Origin: an uncultured Eggerthellaceae bacterium
GTDB taxonomy: Bacteria; Actinomycetota; Coriobacteriia; Coriobacteriales; Eggerthellaceae
Assembly (NCBI GenBank): GCA_946618265.1
Contig: CAMOLA010000004.1
Location: 7,867 to 71,866 of the forward strand
Direction: 5' to 3'
Length of the DNA stretch: 64,000 bases
Position 1 is the first letter of the stretch. The number at the start of each line of letters is the position of its first letter. Below are positions 51,578 to 60,616 of the stretch, in pieces. The position numbers and the translations under genes were made by a program. The notes below the pieces were generated by a model. It was not told the DNA's origin. It ran no database searches and worked only from the letters and a program-made list of their open reading frames with translations.

Positions 51578-52342
51578 CTAGCTCATGAAATTCTCCAATC
51601 CAACCACAAGACCCTGCAAGTCGCCCACACTGCGAATGCCCAAAAGCACGCCCGGCATGTACGATGTGCGGTCCCATGAATCATGGCGGATGGTGAGCGT
51701 TTGGCCCATGGAGCCGAATATGACCTCTTGCGTCGCCACGTAACCCATCGAGCGAACGGAATGAACCGGAACGCCGCCTACGAGAGCGCCGCGCGCGCCT
51801 TCGAACCCGGCGAGCTCGGTCTCGCTGCCCGGAGCCGTGCTCGTGAAATCGCGTGCATCCGCAATCATCTGAGCGGTCCTGACGGCAGTGCCAGACGGAG
51901 CGTCCTTCTTGTTGCAATGGTGGAACTCGATGACTTCGGCTTCGGGGAAATACGGGGCCGCCGCCTTGGCGAACTGCATCATGAGCACCGCGCCCGTCGT
52001 GAAATTGGGGGCGTAGAACAAGCACGTCCCTTCGGGAGCGAGCTTGGCAAGCTCCTCGAGTTTCTCGTTGGAAAGACCCGTCGTGCCGACAACGCAATCG
52101 ACGCCGGCGGGAAGGGCTGCGGCTAAGTTTCCTGCGACGACGGCGGGCGCGGTGAAATCGACGAGCACGTCGAATTCCTCGTTCGCAACAGCGCTCTCGA
52201 CGTCAGAATAGATGGTGTAATCCGCATCCTTGCCGTATGGGTCTATACCGCAGACGAGATTCATGTCTTCTGCAGCGTTAACGGCGTCCACGACGGCAGA
52301 ACCCATGCGGCCCGCGCAACCCGCAACTGCAACGTTGATCAT
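51578..52342 (-). CDS. dapB: 4-hydroxy-tetrahydrodipicolinate reductase
   Basis: 254 aa enzyme of the lysine/meso-diaminopimelate pathway; reduces HTPA with NAD(P)H. The nucleotide-binding loop AGCAGRMGSAV opens the protein, and the catalytic signature EFHHCNKKDAPSGTA is complete. It is shorter at the linker than some homologues but has all conserved parts. It is a single gene between two terminators, upstream of RNase J; the dapA gene often found here is absent. Confidence 0.96.
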   Translation of the reverse strand: MINVAVAGCAGRMGSAVVDAVNAAEDMNLVCGIDPYGKDADYTIYSDVESAVANEEFDVLVDFTAPAVVAGNLAAALPAGVDCVVGTTGLSNEKLEELAKLAPEGTCLFYAPNFTTGAVLMMQFAKAAAPYFPEAEVIEFHHCNKKDAPSGTAVRTAQMIADARDFTSTAPGSETELAGFEGARGALVGGVPVHSVRSMGYVATQEVIFGSMGQTLTIRHDSWDRTSYMPGVLLGIRSVGDLQGLVVGLENFMS

Positions 52343-52402
52343 ATCTAACCTCCCATTAGCCCTCGAGCTTGCAAAGTGCTTGTATTCTTGACTTCTAAAA
52401 AA

Positions 52403-52433
52403 CGAGGGGAGAAGCGCCCGGCCCCTCCCCTCG
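52403..52433 (-). terminator. Intrinsic terminator after pnp
   Basis: The 9-bp stem CGAGGGGAG / CTCCCCTCG has a 13-nt loop. On the minus strand it is followed at once by TTTTTT. Confidence 0.88.
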
Positions 52434-52441
52434 CATGCGTT

Positions 52442-54628
52442 CTATGCCTCGTGCGAACGGCGAGGCTTGCGCTCGCGTCCACCGCGTCCGGGCTTGTTGT
52501 CGCCGTTGCGACGGCCGGAATTCTCGCGCGGAGCATCCGCTACATCGGGCTTGTCAAGACGGTCGAGCGAAATCTTACCGGTCTTGGGGTCGACTTCGAG
52601 GACCTTAACCTTGACGATGTCGCCGAGGTTGAGCACGTCTTCGACCTTGCCCACGCGGCCATTGGCAACGCGCGAGATGTGCAGCAGTCCGTCCTTGGCG
52701 GGGGTGAGCTTCACGAACGCGCCGAAGTCCTTGATGCCGACGACTTCGCCTTCGTACTCCTCGCCTGCCTCGGGCTCCTTCACGATGCCCAAGATCATGT
52801 TCTTGGCAGCTTCGCCGGCCTTCCCTTCGACGGCCGCGATGTGGATGGTGCCATCTTCCTGGATGTCGATGCTTGCGCCGGTCTCCTCCTGGATACCGCG
52901 CACGACCTTGCCGCCCGAACCGATGACGTCGCGAATCTTGTCAACGGGAATATGAATCGTCTCGATGCGCGGAGCGTAATCCGAAAGCTCGGCGCGCGGC
53001 TCGGCGATTTCGGCGAGCATTGCCTCGAGGATGTGCGCGCGGCCGCGTTTTGCCTGCTCGAGCGCACGCGCGAGAATCTCGACGGAAAGGCCGCGGGCCT
53101 TGTTGTCCATCTGCAAGGCAGTGATGCCCTCGCTCGTGCCCGTTACCTTGAAGTCCATGTCGCCCAGGAAGTCCTCGACGCCTTGGATGTCGGAAAGGAT
53201 GACGACGTCATCGCCTTCCTTGATAAGGCCCATGGCGATGCCGGAAACCGGGGCCTTGATGGGCACGCCGGCATCCATCAGGGCCAAGGTCGACCCGCAG
53301 GTCGATGCCATCGAGGAGGAGCCGTTGGACTCGAGCACCTCGGAGACGACGCGAATCGCGTACGGGAACTCGTCTTCGGAGGGCAGGACGGGAATGAGGG
53401 CGCGTTCTGCGAGCGCGCCGTGACCGACCTCGCGGCGCTTCGGCGCTCCCATGCGTCCGACCTCGCCCGTGCAATACGGCGGGAAGTTGTATTGATGCAT
53501 ATAGCGCTTGCCCTCGACCGGTTCGATCGTGTCGAGACGCTGCCACTCGTTGAGCATGCCAAGCGTCGCGACAGACAGAACCTGGGTCTGGCCGCGCTGG
53601 AACAGGCCGGAGCCATGGACGCGCGGAAGGTAGCCGGGAACGATGTGCAGCGGGCGAATCTCCTCGGGAGTGCGTCCGTCAGCGCGTTCGCCGGTCTCGA
53701 TGACCATGGCGCGCATCGCATGCTTCTCGAGCAGCTTCAGCTCGGCGGCGATGTCGGCGCCCCAGGCTGCGATTTCCTCCTCGGAGAACTCCTCGGCCTT
53801 GATGCGCTCCTTCAGGTCCTCGACCTTCCCGACGCGCGCCTGCTTGTCGGCATCCTTAAGCGCGGCGGACATCTCGTCAGCGAACGGCTGGATGCGCTCG
53901 GCGATGCTGGGGTCGGCCTGGTGAATGGGCCATTCGCGCTTCTCGATCTGGCAACGATCGAGGAAACGCTGCTGCGCCTCGCAAAACTTCGCGATGGCCG
54001 TCTGGCCGAACGACATGGCTGCGAGCATGTCCTCTTCGGAGATTTCCTTGGCGCCGGCTTCGATCATGGAGATGTAGTCGGTCGTGCCCGCGATGATGAG
54101 GTCGAGATCGGAATTCTCCTGCTCCTCGTACGTCGGGTTGCAGATGAAATCGCCCGTCGTGACGTCGCGAGCGACGCGGACGCATGCGCACGGACCGTCG
54201 AACGGCGCATCGCCGATCATGAGGGCCGCAGATGCGCCCATCACGCAGATGTTGTCGATGGGATTGATCTGGTCGGCGACGAGCGTCGTGGCGACCACGT
54301 GCACCTCGCGCTTGAACCCGTCGGCGAATCCGGGACGGATCGGACGGTCGATCATGCGGGCGGTCAGGGTTCCCTTCTCGGAAGGACGGGCCTCGCGCTT
54401 GAGGTAGCCGCCCGGGATGCGCCCGACCGCGTACATCTTCTCGATGTAGTCGACGGTCAGCGGGAAGAAGTCGTAGTTCTTCTCCTCCTTGGAGATGACG
54501 GCGGTCACGAGCACGGTCGTATCGCCCTGGCCGACCAGGACGGCACCCGTCGTCTGCTTTGCGAGTTCGCCCGTCTCGAGGCGGTATTCCTTGCCATAGA
54601 GTTCGAACTTCTCGACGATCTTTTCCAT
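52442..54628 (-). CDS. pnp: Polyribonucleotide nucleotidyltransferase (PNPase)
   Basis: 728 aa phosphorolytic 3'-5' exoribonuclease. Two RNase PH domains (about 1-230 and 310-555), a helical linker, a KH domain (about 560-620, IRDVIGSGGKVVRGIQEETG) and an S1 domain (about 630-700, YEGEVVGIKDFGAFVKL) are in the usual order. The C-terminus is a basic Arg/Gly-rich tail (RGGRERKPRRS). It follows rpsO, the conserved rpsO-pnp pairing. Confidence 0.97.
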   Translation of the reverse strand: MEKIVEKFELYGKEYRLETGELAKQTTGAVLVGQGDTTVLVTAVISKEEKNYDFFPLTVDYIEKMYAVGRIPGGYLKREARPSEKGTLTARMIDRPIRPGFADGFKREVHVVATTLVADQINPIDNICVMGASAALMIGDAPFDGPCACVRVARDVTTGDFICNPTYEEQENSDLDLIIAGTTDYISMIEAGAKEISEEDMLAAMSFGQTAIAKFCEAQQRFLDRCQIEKREWPIHQADPSIAERIQPFADEMSAALKDADKQARVGKVEDLKERIKAEEFSEEEIAAWGADIAAELKLLEKHAMRAMVIETGERADGRTPEEIRPLHIVPGYLPRVHGSGLFQRGQTQVLSVATLGMLNEWQRLDTIEPVEGKRYMHQYNFPPYCTGEVGRMGAPKRREVGHGALAERALIPVLPSEDEFPYAIRVVSEVLESNGSSSMASTCGSTLALMDAGVPIKAPVSGIAMGLIKEGDDVVILSDIQGVEDFLGDMDFKVTGTSEGITALQMDNKARGLSVEILARALEQAKRGRAHILEAMLAEIAEPRAELSDYAPRIETIHIPVDKIRDVIGSGGKVVRGIQEETGASIDIQEDGTIHIAAVEGKAGEAAKNMILGIVKEPEAGEEYEGEVVGIKDFGAFVKLTPAKDGLLHISRVANGRVGKVEDVLNLGDIVKVKVLEVDPKTGKISLDRLDKPDVADAPRENSGRRNGDNKPGRGGRERKPRRSHEA

Positions 54629-54734
54629 GTTTTCCTGTTCTCTCTTCCTCTTCTACAAGCCTCTTCCCCGCTCAGGAGCGTCTCTCCTATGCGGGACGAG
54701 CGCGAGAGCTTCTGCAGTCGCGCCCGTTAGAGAA

Positions 54735-54755
54735 GAACCCGCTTGACGCGGGTTC
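54735..54755 (-). terminator. Hairpin between rpsO and pnp
   Basis: An 8-bp perfect stem GAACCCGC / GCGGGTTC with a 5-nt loop, followed by TTCTCT on the minus strand. It may partly end rpsO messages or act as a processing site in the pnp leader. Confidence 0.6.
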
Positions 54756-54763
54756 CGTCTTCC

Positions 54764-55051
54764 TTAGATGTTGTCGCGGATGCCGAGCCTCTTGACGAGC
54801 GCGCGGTACTGGTCGATGTCGCGCTTCTTGATGTACTTCAGGAGGCCGCGACGCTTACCGATGAGCTTCATGAGGCCGCGACGGGTGTGGTTGTCCTTCT
54901 TGTGGACCTTCAGGTGCTCGGTGAGGTTGCGGATGCGCTCGGTCAGAATTGCGACCTGCACCTCGACGTTGCCGGAATCCGCGGGGCCGTTGCCGTACTC
55001 GGCGATGAGCTCGGCCGTGCGCTCCTTGGTGATGCTCAACTTGTCTGCCAT
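54764..55051 (-). CDS. rpsO: Ribosomal protein S15
   Basis: 95 aa. Binds 16S rRNA early in 30S assembly. The core [40 protein letters not shown] and LLKYIKKRD matches S15. The ATG at 55051 follows AAGGTGG. It is preceded by its own promoter and followed by pnp. Confidence 0.97.
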   Translation of the reverse strand: MADKLSITKERTAELIAEYGNGPADSGNVEVQVAILTERIRNLTEHLKVHKKDNHTRRGLMKLIGKRRGLLKYIKKRDIDQYRALVKRLGIRDNI

Positions 55052-55168
55052 TTCGTTATTCCACCTTTCAATATCCCTTGCGGGAGTGACGATACGTCGT
55101 ACTGAGCGTCGATGACGTGGTTCATCATTGCCAAGTATGACGCAACCGCGCTTTTGCGCAGCCCGACT

Positions 55169-55198
55169 ATAATACGAGATAAGACGCGGATTGCACAA
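55169..55198 (-). promoter_or_regulatory. Predicted promoter of rpsO
   Basis: On the minus strand, TTGTGC (complement of 55193-55198), 18-bp spacer, TATTAT (complement of 55169-55174), giving a leader of about 110 nt before rpsO. Confidence 0.5.
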
Positions 55199-55245
55199 CG
55201 TCAATCACACATTTTGCATACTGCGTTACTATTCAGACTCCCAGC

Positions 55246-55351
55246 AGCCCAGGTCAGCGGCAGGGTGCGAAGCGGCTTGCGCAGCTACAAACTATTATTT
55301 TTCCAAAACGCGAGCAGCTGTAGGCCTAGCGCCCTGCGGCTGACCTGGGCT
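55246..55351. repeat. Long imperfect inverted repeat between recO and rpsO
   Basis: The left arm (55246-55268, starts AGCCCAGGTCAGC) and right arm (55329-55351) are inverted copies matching at 21 of 23 positions. A small inner hairpin GCGAAGC/GCTTGCGC lies inside the 60-nt centre. It is downstream of recO and just upstream of the rpsO promoter. It could be a rho-independent end for the long hrcA-recO operon or a small palindromic element; no T-tract follows the outer stem. Confidence 0.7.
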
Positions 55352-55389
55352 GACGGCCGAGGGACAGTGTGAACAGCAACCATACTGCA

Positions 55390-56163
55390 TCAATAAAGAC
55401 CGGACGTGAACAGGAAATCGAACGATTTCAAGTCCCTGCCCGTATGGGCCCGTATCCATTGCCGCGCGAATTGGAGCAATTCAAACGACGTGGCGACGTC
55501 GATTTCGTATTTCGCGATTTCCGCGAACGTCGATGCTATCAGCGCGTCGTTCCACCTGACGATGCGCGAATCGACGAGGACGCTGTCGGAAGGTCGCGGG
55601 CAGTTTGGGCAGAACGCGCCCCCATCCAGGACCGAAACCGGCACGCGCGCATATGCGTCGTCGTACATGATCCTGTTACCGCATGCTATGCAGGTGGAAA
55701 AACTCGGCCGGTACCCCACGAGAGCCATTGTCTTCATAAGGTCGCCCGCCGTGATGATAAGCGCCGTTTCCGGCGTCGTGGCCGCGATAGCGGCCAGCGC
55801 GGCACGGGTCATGTCGAACAGCCTCGGCTGCTCGAGCCCAGGCTGGGCTACCTGGTTGACGAGCTCGGAAACGACCGCCGCGCAGGCAGCTTGCTCGAGG
55901 CCGAACGCTGCGCAGCTCTCTCCTGCGACGAGCTTCGCTTCGGTCACGACATCGAGCGTTCGGCCCTTTGCGAGCATGAGGTCGCACGTCGAGAACAGCT
56001 CGAGTCGGGCGGCAAGCGAGCCTCCGGGTTTTCGTGCGCCTTTCGCCACTGCCTTGCAGAGCTCGCCGTCGTCGGCAAGCAGGGTCACGATGAGGTCCTT
56101 GTCCGCGAGTTTTGTTTTGCGCAGGACGATGCCCCGCAGCTTGTACGTTCTCGTGCTCGCCAT
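55390..56163 (-). CDS. recO: DNA repair protein RecO
   Basis: 257 aa mediator that loads RecA on SSB-coated DNA with RecR. The N-terminal OB fold (YKLRGIVLRKTKLADKDLIV) and a helical domain with zinc Cys pairs (CIACG near 178, CPNCP near 199) are typical. It starts three nt after the zinc-ribbon/PASTA gene stop and is the last gene of the hrcA-era operon. Confidence 0.94.
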   Translation of the reverse strand: MASTRTYKLRGIVLRKTKLADKDLIVTLLADDGELCKAVAKGARKPGGSLAARLELFSTCDLMLAKGRTLDVVTEAKLVAGESCAAFGLEQAACAAVVSELVNQVAQPGLEQPRLFDMTRAALAAIAATTPETALIITAGDLMKTMALVGYRPSFSTCIACGNRIMYDDAYARVPVSVLDGGAFCPNCPRPSDSVLVDSRIVRWNDALIASTFAEIAKYEIDVATSFELLQFARQWIRAHTGRDLKSFDFLFTSGLY

Positions 56164-56166
56164 GAC

Positions 56167-57693
56167 TTAATTGATTTCCGAGATCTTGTTGTCGGGCGTC
56201 CATACGATCGAACCCTCGACGCGCCGTTTGGAACCGATGAGCTTCTGCCCCAGCAAATGCGTGTACGGTCGTGCCGTTATGACGTAATTGACCGTGTCGT
56301 TGCCCACGTATTCGACCGTCTCGACGCTGTCCACAATATAATCGACCATGCCGATGGACACGTCCGATCCCACTTCGAAATGATCGATCGTGAGCGACTC
56401 CAGCTCGGGCCCGCGCACCCTGGCGACCTGGATCATGACGAGCGAGTCCTTCTTGACTTCCGCGCCCGCTTCGGGCACGGTTCCCATGATGGCGCCGTCG
56501 ACGTAATCCTCCGTCTCGACCTCCTCGAAGTCGTAAGCCAGGCCTTCGTCTATGATGGCCTGTCCCGCAGAATCGCGGTCAAGGCCCGCCACGTCGGGCA
56601 CCGTGTAGGGCGTTGCCAGCTTAACGACGACCTTCGCCGTGCTCTTGCATGCTTCGCCGGCTTTCGGGGCCGTCGATATGACCGTGCCCTTCTCGTTGTC
56701 GGATTTCTCCTTCTTGAACTTCACGTTCTCGTATCCTTCGGCTTTTAGCGCCTTCTTGGCCTCGCTCTTGGTTTTGCCGATGATATCCGGGATTTCGCGC
56801 GAAGAAGCGATGTGTATGACGACTTCGGTTCCCTCTTGCTCGCGCAATCCGGCAGAAGGATCGGATAGGACTACGAGTCCCTCGGTGTCGTCTGATTTGA
56901 TCTCGCGCGTCTTTACCGTGAAGCCGGCGTCGGTCAGCATGGTCCTCGCATCGGCTTCGGTCATGTTGGTGACGTCGGGGATGACCTTCCCGCCCCACAG
57001 CTCCATCTGGTACGTGGCCAACGCGGCGATTCCGCACAAAGCCGCAATGACGACCAAGCCGATCGCGATGCGCTTTCCATGCCCTTTCTTCGAAACCGTC
57101 GACGTGGAGATGAAGTCCTTCGACTGGAGGGCTTGCTCCGCTTCGGACTGGTTTTCGATGACCGGCATTTCCATGGTGCTGCCATCGCGGAACCGCAGGT
57201 GCGCGAATTGAGCATCTTCGGGGATTAGCTCGCCGTATCCTTGTGACGGGCGGTCGAATCCCGCTAGGTTCGGGCTCATGATGGGCGCCGTCTCCTCGGG
57301 TCCCGCGCCCAGCATCTCGGCCGGCATGATTGGTTCTTCGCTCAACAGGGCATCGTGCTCGCCGTCGCCCACAAGCAAGCCATCGCCTTCAACCGAGGCT
57401 TCTGGTTCGACCGTCGCTTCGCCTCCATTGCCGCTCTCGCGCTCGTATGGAAGAACGTCCATCTCGTCCGAATGATCCGTTTCTGCATGCTGGGCTTCCG
57501 TAGATGGGCTCTCTGCGCTTGTTTCGCCGGCATCTGGCGGACAATCGCTCGTGCTGGCGTCTTGACATGCGGCCTCCGACAGTTCTGGCTCGTCGACCAC
57601 CGAAACCTCGTCGACAAACGGCAGGCGGGCGCCGCATTCGTCGCAAAACTTCGCGCCTTCCCTGTTTTCGTTAGAGCAATTGGGGCATATCAC
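56167..57693 (-). CDS. Zinc-ribbon membrane protein with three PASTA domains
   Basis: 508 aa from the GTG at 57693, behind AAAGGAAT. An N-terminal zinc ribbon (CPNCSNENREGAKFCDECG, residues 3-21) is followed by an acidic Ser/Glu-rich linker, one membrane helix (about 207-227), and three extracellular PASTA repeats (about 231-294, 297-361, 362-424; for example IPDVTNMTEADARTMLTDAG). A C-terminal 80-residue domain follows. PASTA domains bind muropeptides, normally at the outside of Ser/Thr kinases or PBPs; here no kinase or transpeptidase is attached. It could be a wall sensor for an unlinked kinase. It lies between era and recO. Confidence 0.88.
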   Translation of the reverse strand: MICPNCSNENREGAKFCDECGARLPFVDEVSVVDEPELSEAACQDASTSDCPPDAGETSAESPSTEAQHAETDHSDEMDVLPYERESGNGGEATVEPEASVEGDGLLVGDGEHDALLSEEPIMPAEMLGAGPEETAPIMSPNLAGFDRPSQGYGELIPEDAQFAHLRFRDGSTMEMPVIENQSEAEQALQSKDFISTSTVSKKGHGKRIAIGLVVIAALCGIAALATYQMELWGGKVIPDVTNMTEADARTMLTDAGFTVKTREIKSDDTEGLVVLSDPSAGLREQEGTEVVIHIASSREIPDIIGKTKSEAKKALKAEGYENVKFKKEKSDNEKGTVISTAPKAGEACKSTAKVVVKLATPYTVPDVAGLDRDSAGQAIIDEGLAYDFEEVETEDYVDGAIMGTVPEAGAEVKKDSLVMIQVARVRGPELESLTIDHFEVGSDVSIGMVDYIVDSVETVEYVGNDTVNYVITARPYTHLLGQKLIGSKRRVEGSIVWTPDNKISEIN

Positions 57694-57830
57694 GCCTGTA
57701 TTCCTTTCGTCGGAATCTCGAGGTAATTGTAGTCGAGCCCGTTGGCGGACCCCCATCCGTTTAACGACGGTTTACTTCACGCTACCATTCGGTAGCTGAA
57801 TCGCTCCCATTTCGCCACGTCGCCAAATCG

Positions 57831-58745
57831 CTAGGCTCCCTCGCCGTATCCAAAGCGCCTGATCTGGCTCGCGTCGCGCCTCCAGTTCTTCTTGACCTTG
57901 ACCGAAAGGTCGAGGTAAATGCGACAGCCGAGCATGCGTTCCAAGTCCTCGCGCGCTTCCGACCCGATTCTCTTGATCGAGGCGCCCCGTTTTCCGATGA
58001 TCATTCCCTTCTGGCTGTCGTGTTCGGTGTAGACGATCGCGCGTATGTGGTACAGGTCCTTCTTCTTCGAATAGTGCATCTCCTCGGTCTGCACGCCGAT
58101 GGCGTGCGGAATCTCGTCGCGGAACGTCCTGAGAATCTTCTCGCGGATGAACTCGGCGACGACGACCTCGAGGGGCTGGTCCGTTTCCATATCGTCGGGA
58201 AACCATCGCGGCCCTTCTGGCAAAAGGTCCACCACGGTATTCACGAAGCCGTCGACGTTGTCGTTATCGGCTGCAGAGCAGGTGACGACCGCGTCCCAAT
58301 CGGCGAGCGACTTGGCGGCCGCGCGCTGCGCATCGAGCGCCGCCTGGTCTACCAGGTCGGTCTTGCTCAAGACGAGCAGCTTCTTCGTGCGCACGGCGTC
58401 GAGCTGACGGGCGACCCATTCGTCGCCCGTTCCGACGGGTTGCGACGAATCGACGAGCATCGCGACGACGTCGACGTCTTCGAGGGCCTTCAGGGCAGAG
58501 GTGTTCAGCTCCTCGCCGAGCGCATCGTGGGGCTTGTGGATGCCGGGCGTGTCGACGATGACGAGCTGGTACTCATCGGTCGTCTTCACAGCCCTGAAAC
58601 GGTGACGCGTTGTTTGGGCGGTGTTGGACGTGATGGCGATCTTCTTGCCCATCACGGCGTTGAGAAGCGTCGACTTTCCCGCATTCGGCCGCCCCACGAG
58701 CGTCACGAACCCTGAGCGGTACCCGTTGAAATCAAGGTTGAACAT
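57831..58745 (-). CDS. era: GTPase Era
   Basis: 304 aa. Binds the 3' end of 16S rRNA and helps mature the 30S subunit. G1 GRPNAGKSTL (about 18-27), G3 DTPGIHKP, and G4 SKTD are present, and the C-terminal KH domain (about 200-295, EEMHYSKKKDLYHIRAIVY, GKRGASIKRIGSEARE) is complete. It lies in the standard ybeY-dgkA-era order. Confidence 0.97.
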   Translation of the reverse strand: MFNLDFNGYRSGFVTLVGRPNAGKSTLLNAVMGKKIAITSNTAQTTRHRFRAVKTTDEYQLVIVDTPGIHKPHDALGEELNTSALKALEDVDVVAMLVDSSQPVGTGDEWVARQLDAVRTKKLLVLSKTDLVDQAALDAQRAAAKSLADWDAVVTCSAADNDNVDGFVNTVVDLLPEGPRWFPDDMETDQPLEVVVAEFIREKILRTFRDEIPHAIGVQTEEMHYSKKKDLYHIRAIVYTEHDSQKGMIIGKRGASIKRIGSEAREDLERMLGCRIYLDLSVKVKKNWRRDASQIRRFGYGEGA

Positions 58746-58786
58746 AGTATGGAAACTCCTTACGGACTTTTGGACGACCGGTTAGG

Positions 58787-59152
58787 TTACCAAGTTACGA
58801 GGGCCAGCATCTTCGGTAAGAAAATGAATGCGGCGACGAACAGCGACGCCAGCGAGCAAACGAGAACCGCTCCCGCGGCGCAATCCTTGGCATGCTTGGC
58901 AAGCTCATGGTATTCGGGGCTCGCCAAATCCACGATCGATTCCATGGCGGTGTTCATGCATTCGCCGCCGAGCACGACGCCGATGCAAACGCAGATCGCG
59001 GCCCATTGCGTCACGTCAATGCCGAATGCGATGCCGAGCACGGCGGCCGCGATTGCAAACGCAAGCTGAATCTTGAAGTTTCGGCCGGTGACGCACGCAT
59101 GCACGATGCCGTGAACGGCGCATCCGAACGATTCGAGCAACGGTTGCGTCAT
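58787..59152 (-). CDS. dgkA: Diacylglycerol/undecaprenol kinase (DgkA family)
   Basis: 121 aa small integral membrane kinase with three helices. In Gram-positives it phosphorylates undecaprenol, a lipid carrier of wall synthesis. The family signature is ECMNTAMESIVDLASPEYHELAKHAKDCAAGAV (split here: ECMNTAMESIVDL, then HELAKHAKD). The ATG at 59152 overlaps the ybeY stop. Confidence 0.93.
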   Translation of the reverse strand: MTQPLLESFGCAVHGIVHACVTGRNFKIQLAFAIAAAVLGIAFGIDVTQWAAICVCIGVVLGGECMNTAMESIVDLASPEYHELAKHAKDCAAGAVLVCSLASLFVAAFIFLPKMLALVTW

Positions 59153-59649
59153 GATTCTCGCCGCTCTTCGGAACTGCACCGAACAAAGGACCGTCCCCAA
59201 AACGCGCTGAGGAGCTCGCGCTCGCGCGCCTCCATGACCTCCGCTTCCTCCGGTTCCATGTGGTCGTATCCGCACAGATGAAGCAGACCATGCGTGATGA
59301 GCAGGCTCATCTCGTCGGCGAACGACATGCCATATCCAGGAGCCTGGCGTTCTGCGACGTCAACAGCCACCACGATGTCGCCGAGTTCGTATCCCATGCC
59401 TTCGACGTACGGCATGCCGACCTCGTCTTCGGCTCCATCGCATTCGAAAGACAGCACGTCGGTTGGTCTGTCCACGTCGCGGTATTCGCGGTTGAGCTCG
59501 TGGATCTCGTCATCGTCGACGAAGCTGATGGACACCTCGGTGTCTGCCGGTTTCCCTTCGCTCTCGATGACGAAACGGGCGAGCTTCTCGATATCGAGCA
59601 ATGATTTCACATCGTCTTCACGGTAATCGTAGTTCACGCATACTTCCAT
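59149..59649 (-). CDS. ybeY: Endoribonuclease YbeY
   Basis: 166 aa metal-dependent RNase in rRNA maturation and ribosome quality control. The zinc motif HGLLHLCGYDH (about 120-130) is intact, and NREYRDVDRPTDVLSFE is also diagnostic. It lies directly downstream of phoH and overlaps dgkA by four nt. Confidence 0.96.
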   Translation of the reverse strand: MEVCVNYDYREDDVKSLLDIEKLARFVIESEGKPADTEVSISFVDDDEIHELNREYRDVDRPTDVLSFECDGAEDEVGMPYVEGMGYELGDIVVAVDVAERQAPGYGMSFADEMSLLITHGLLHLCGYDHMEPEEAEVMEARERELLSAFWGRSFVRCSSEERRES

Positions 59650-59658
59650 GTGATTCGC

Positions 59659-60600
59659 CTACCTCTCGTATGCGGCGACGATTTTCGCAACGAGCGAATT
59701 TCTGACGACATCCGCTCCGGACAGCTCGCAAAACGCGATGCCGTCGATGCCCGCCAGTCGTTCCCTTGCGGTCTTTATGCCGACAGGGCCCTTCGGCGAA
59801 TCGGATTGCGACTCATCGCCCGTGATAACCATTTTCGACCCGAAACCGAGCCTCGTCAAAAACATCTTCATCTGGTCAGACGTCGTGTTCTGCGCCTCGT
59901 CGAGTATGACGAAGCTATCGTTGAACGTGCGGCCGCGCATGAATGCCAGCGGCGTTATCTCGATCGTTCCGTCTTCGAGCATGCGCATGGCCTTCGACGA
60001 GTCGATCATCTCGAAGAGCGCATCGTAGAGCGGACGAATGTAAGGGTCAACCTTCTCCATCATCGTACCGGGCAGAAACCCGAGGCTCTCCCCTGCTTCC
60101 ACGATGGGACGGGTCAAGACGATGCGGCCGACTTCCTTCCGGTTGAGCGCGGCGACGGCCATGGCGCACGTGAGGAACGTCTTTCCTGTTCCCGCAGGTC
60201 CCAGGCCGAATGTCACCGTATTTTGGCGGATGGAGTCGACAAACTGCTTCTGGCCCGCCGTCTTCGGGCGTATAGCCCGCCCTCTATGGGTCAGCAGGAT
60301 GTCAGACCTCAAGGCGTCGGGCGAAAGCTCGCTCGTCTTGAGCAAGCCGATGAGCTTGCGCACGTATTGCTCATCGGGAATCTCGCCGTTTTTCACGTGC
60401 TTGAACAAGTCGGTGAACAGCAGCGTGAGCGAGTGCCGCGAGGCCTCGTCGCCCGCTATCTCGATCACATTGTCGCGTAGCGTTATGCGCGCGGGAAACC
60501 CCTCCTCGATGATGCGGAGAAGCGAATCGCCAGGGCCGCAGATCAAGGGCAGTTCGATTCCAAAGGGCGCTGTCAGAGTTGTCGTTTCGTCAATAATCAT
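59659..60600 (-). CDS. phoH: PhoH family ATPase
   Basis: 313 aa. Walker A GPAGTGKT (about 133-140), PIVEAGESLGFLPGT, and Walker B FVILDEAQNTT are conserved. The later motif reads GDESQSDSPKG where most family members have GDxTQxD. PhoH-type proteins are often linked to YbeY and RNA metabolism. It is between mtaB and ybeY in one transcript. Confidence 0.94.
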   Translation of the reverse strand: MIIDETTTLTAPFGIELPLICGPGDSLLRIIEEGFPARITLRDNVIEIAGDEASRHSLTLLFTDLFKHVKNGEIPDEQYVRKLIGLLKTSELSPDALRSDILLTHRGRAIRPKTAGQKQFVDSIRQNTVTFGLGPAGTGKTFLTCAMAVAALNRKEVGRIVLTRPIVEAGESLGFLPGTMMEKVDPYIRPLYDALFEMIDSSKAMRMLEDGTIEITPLAFMRGRTFNDSFVILDEAQNTTSDQMKMFLTRLGFGSKMVITGDESQSDSPKGPVGIKTARERLAGIDGIAFCELSGADVVRNSLVAKIVAAYER

Positions 60601-60616
60601 AGTATGTGCAGCACTT

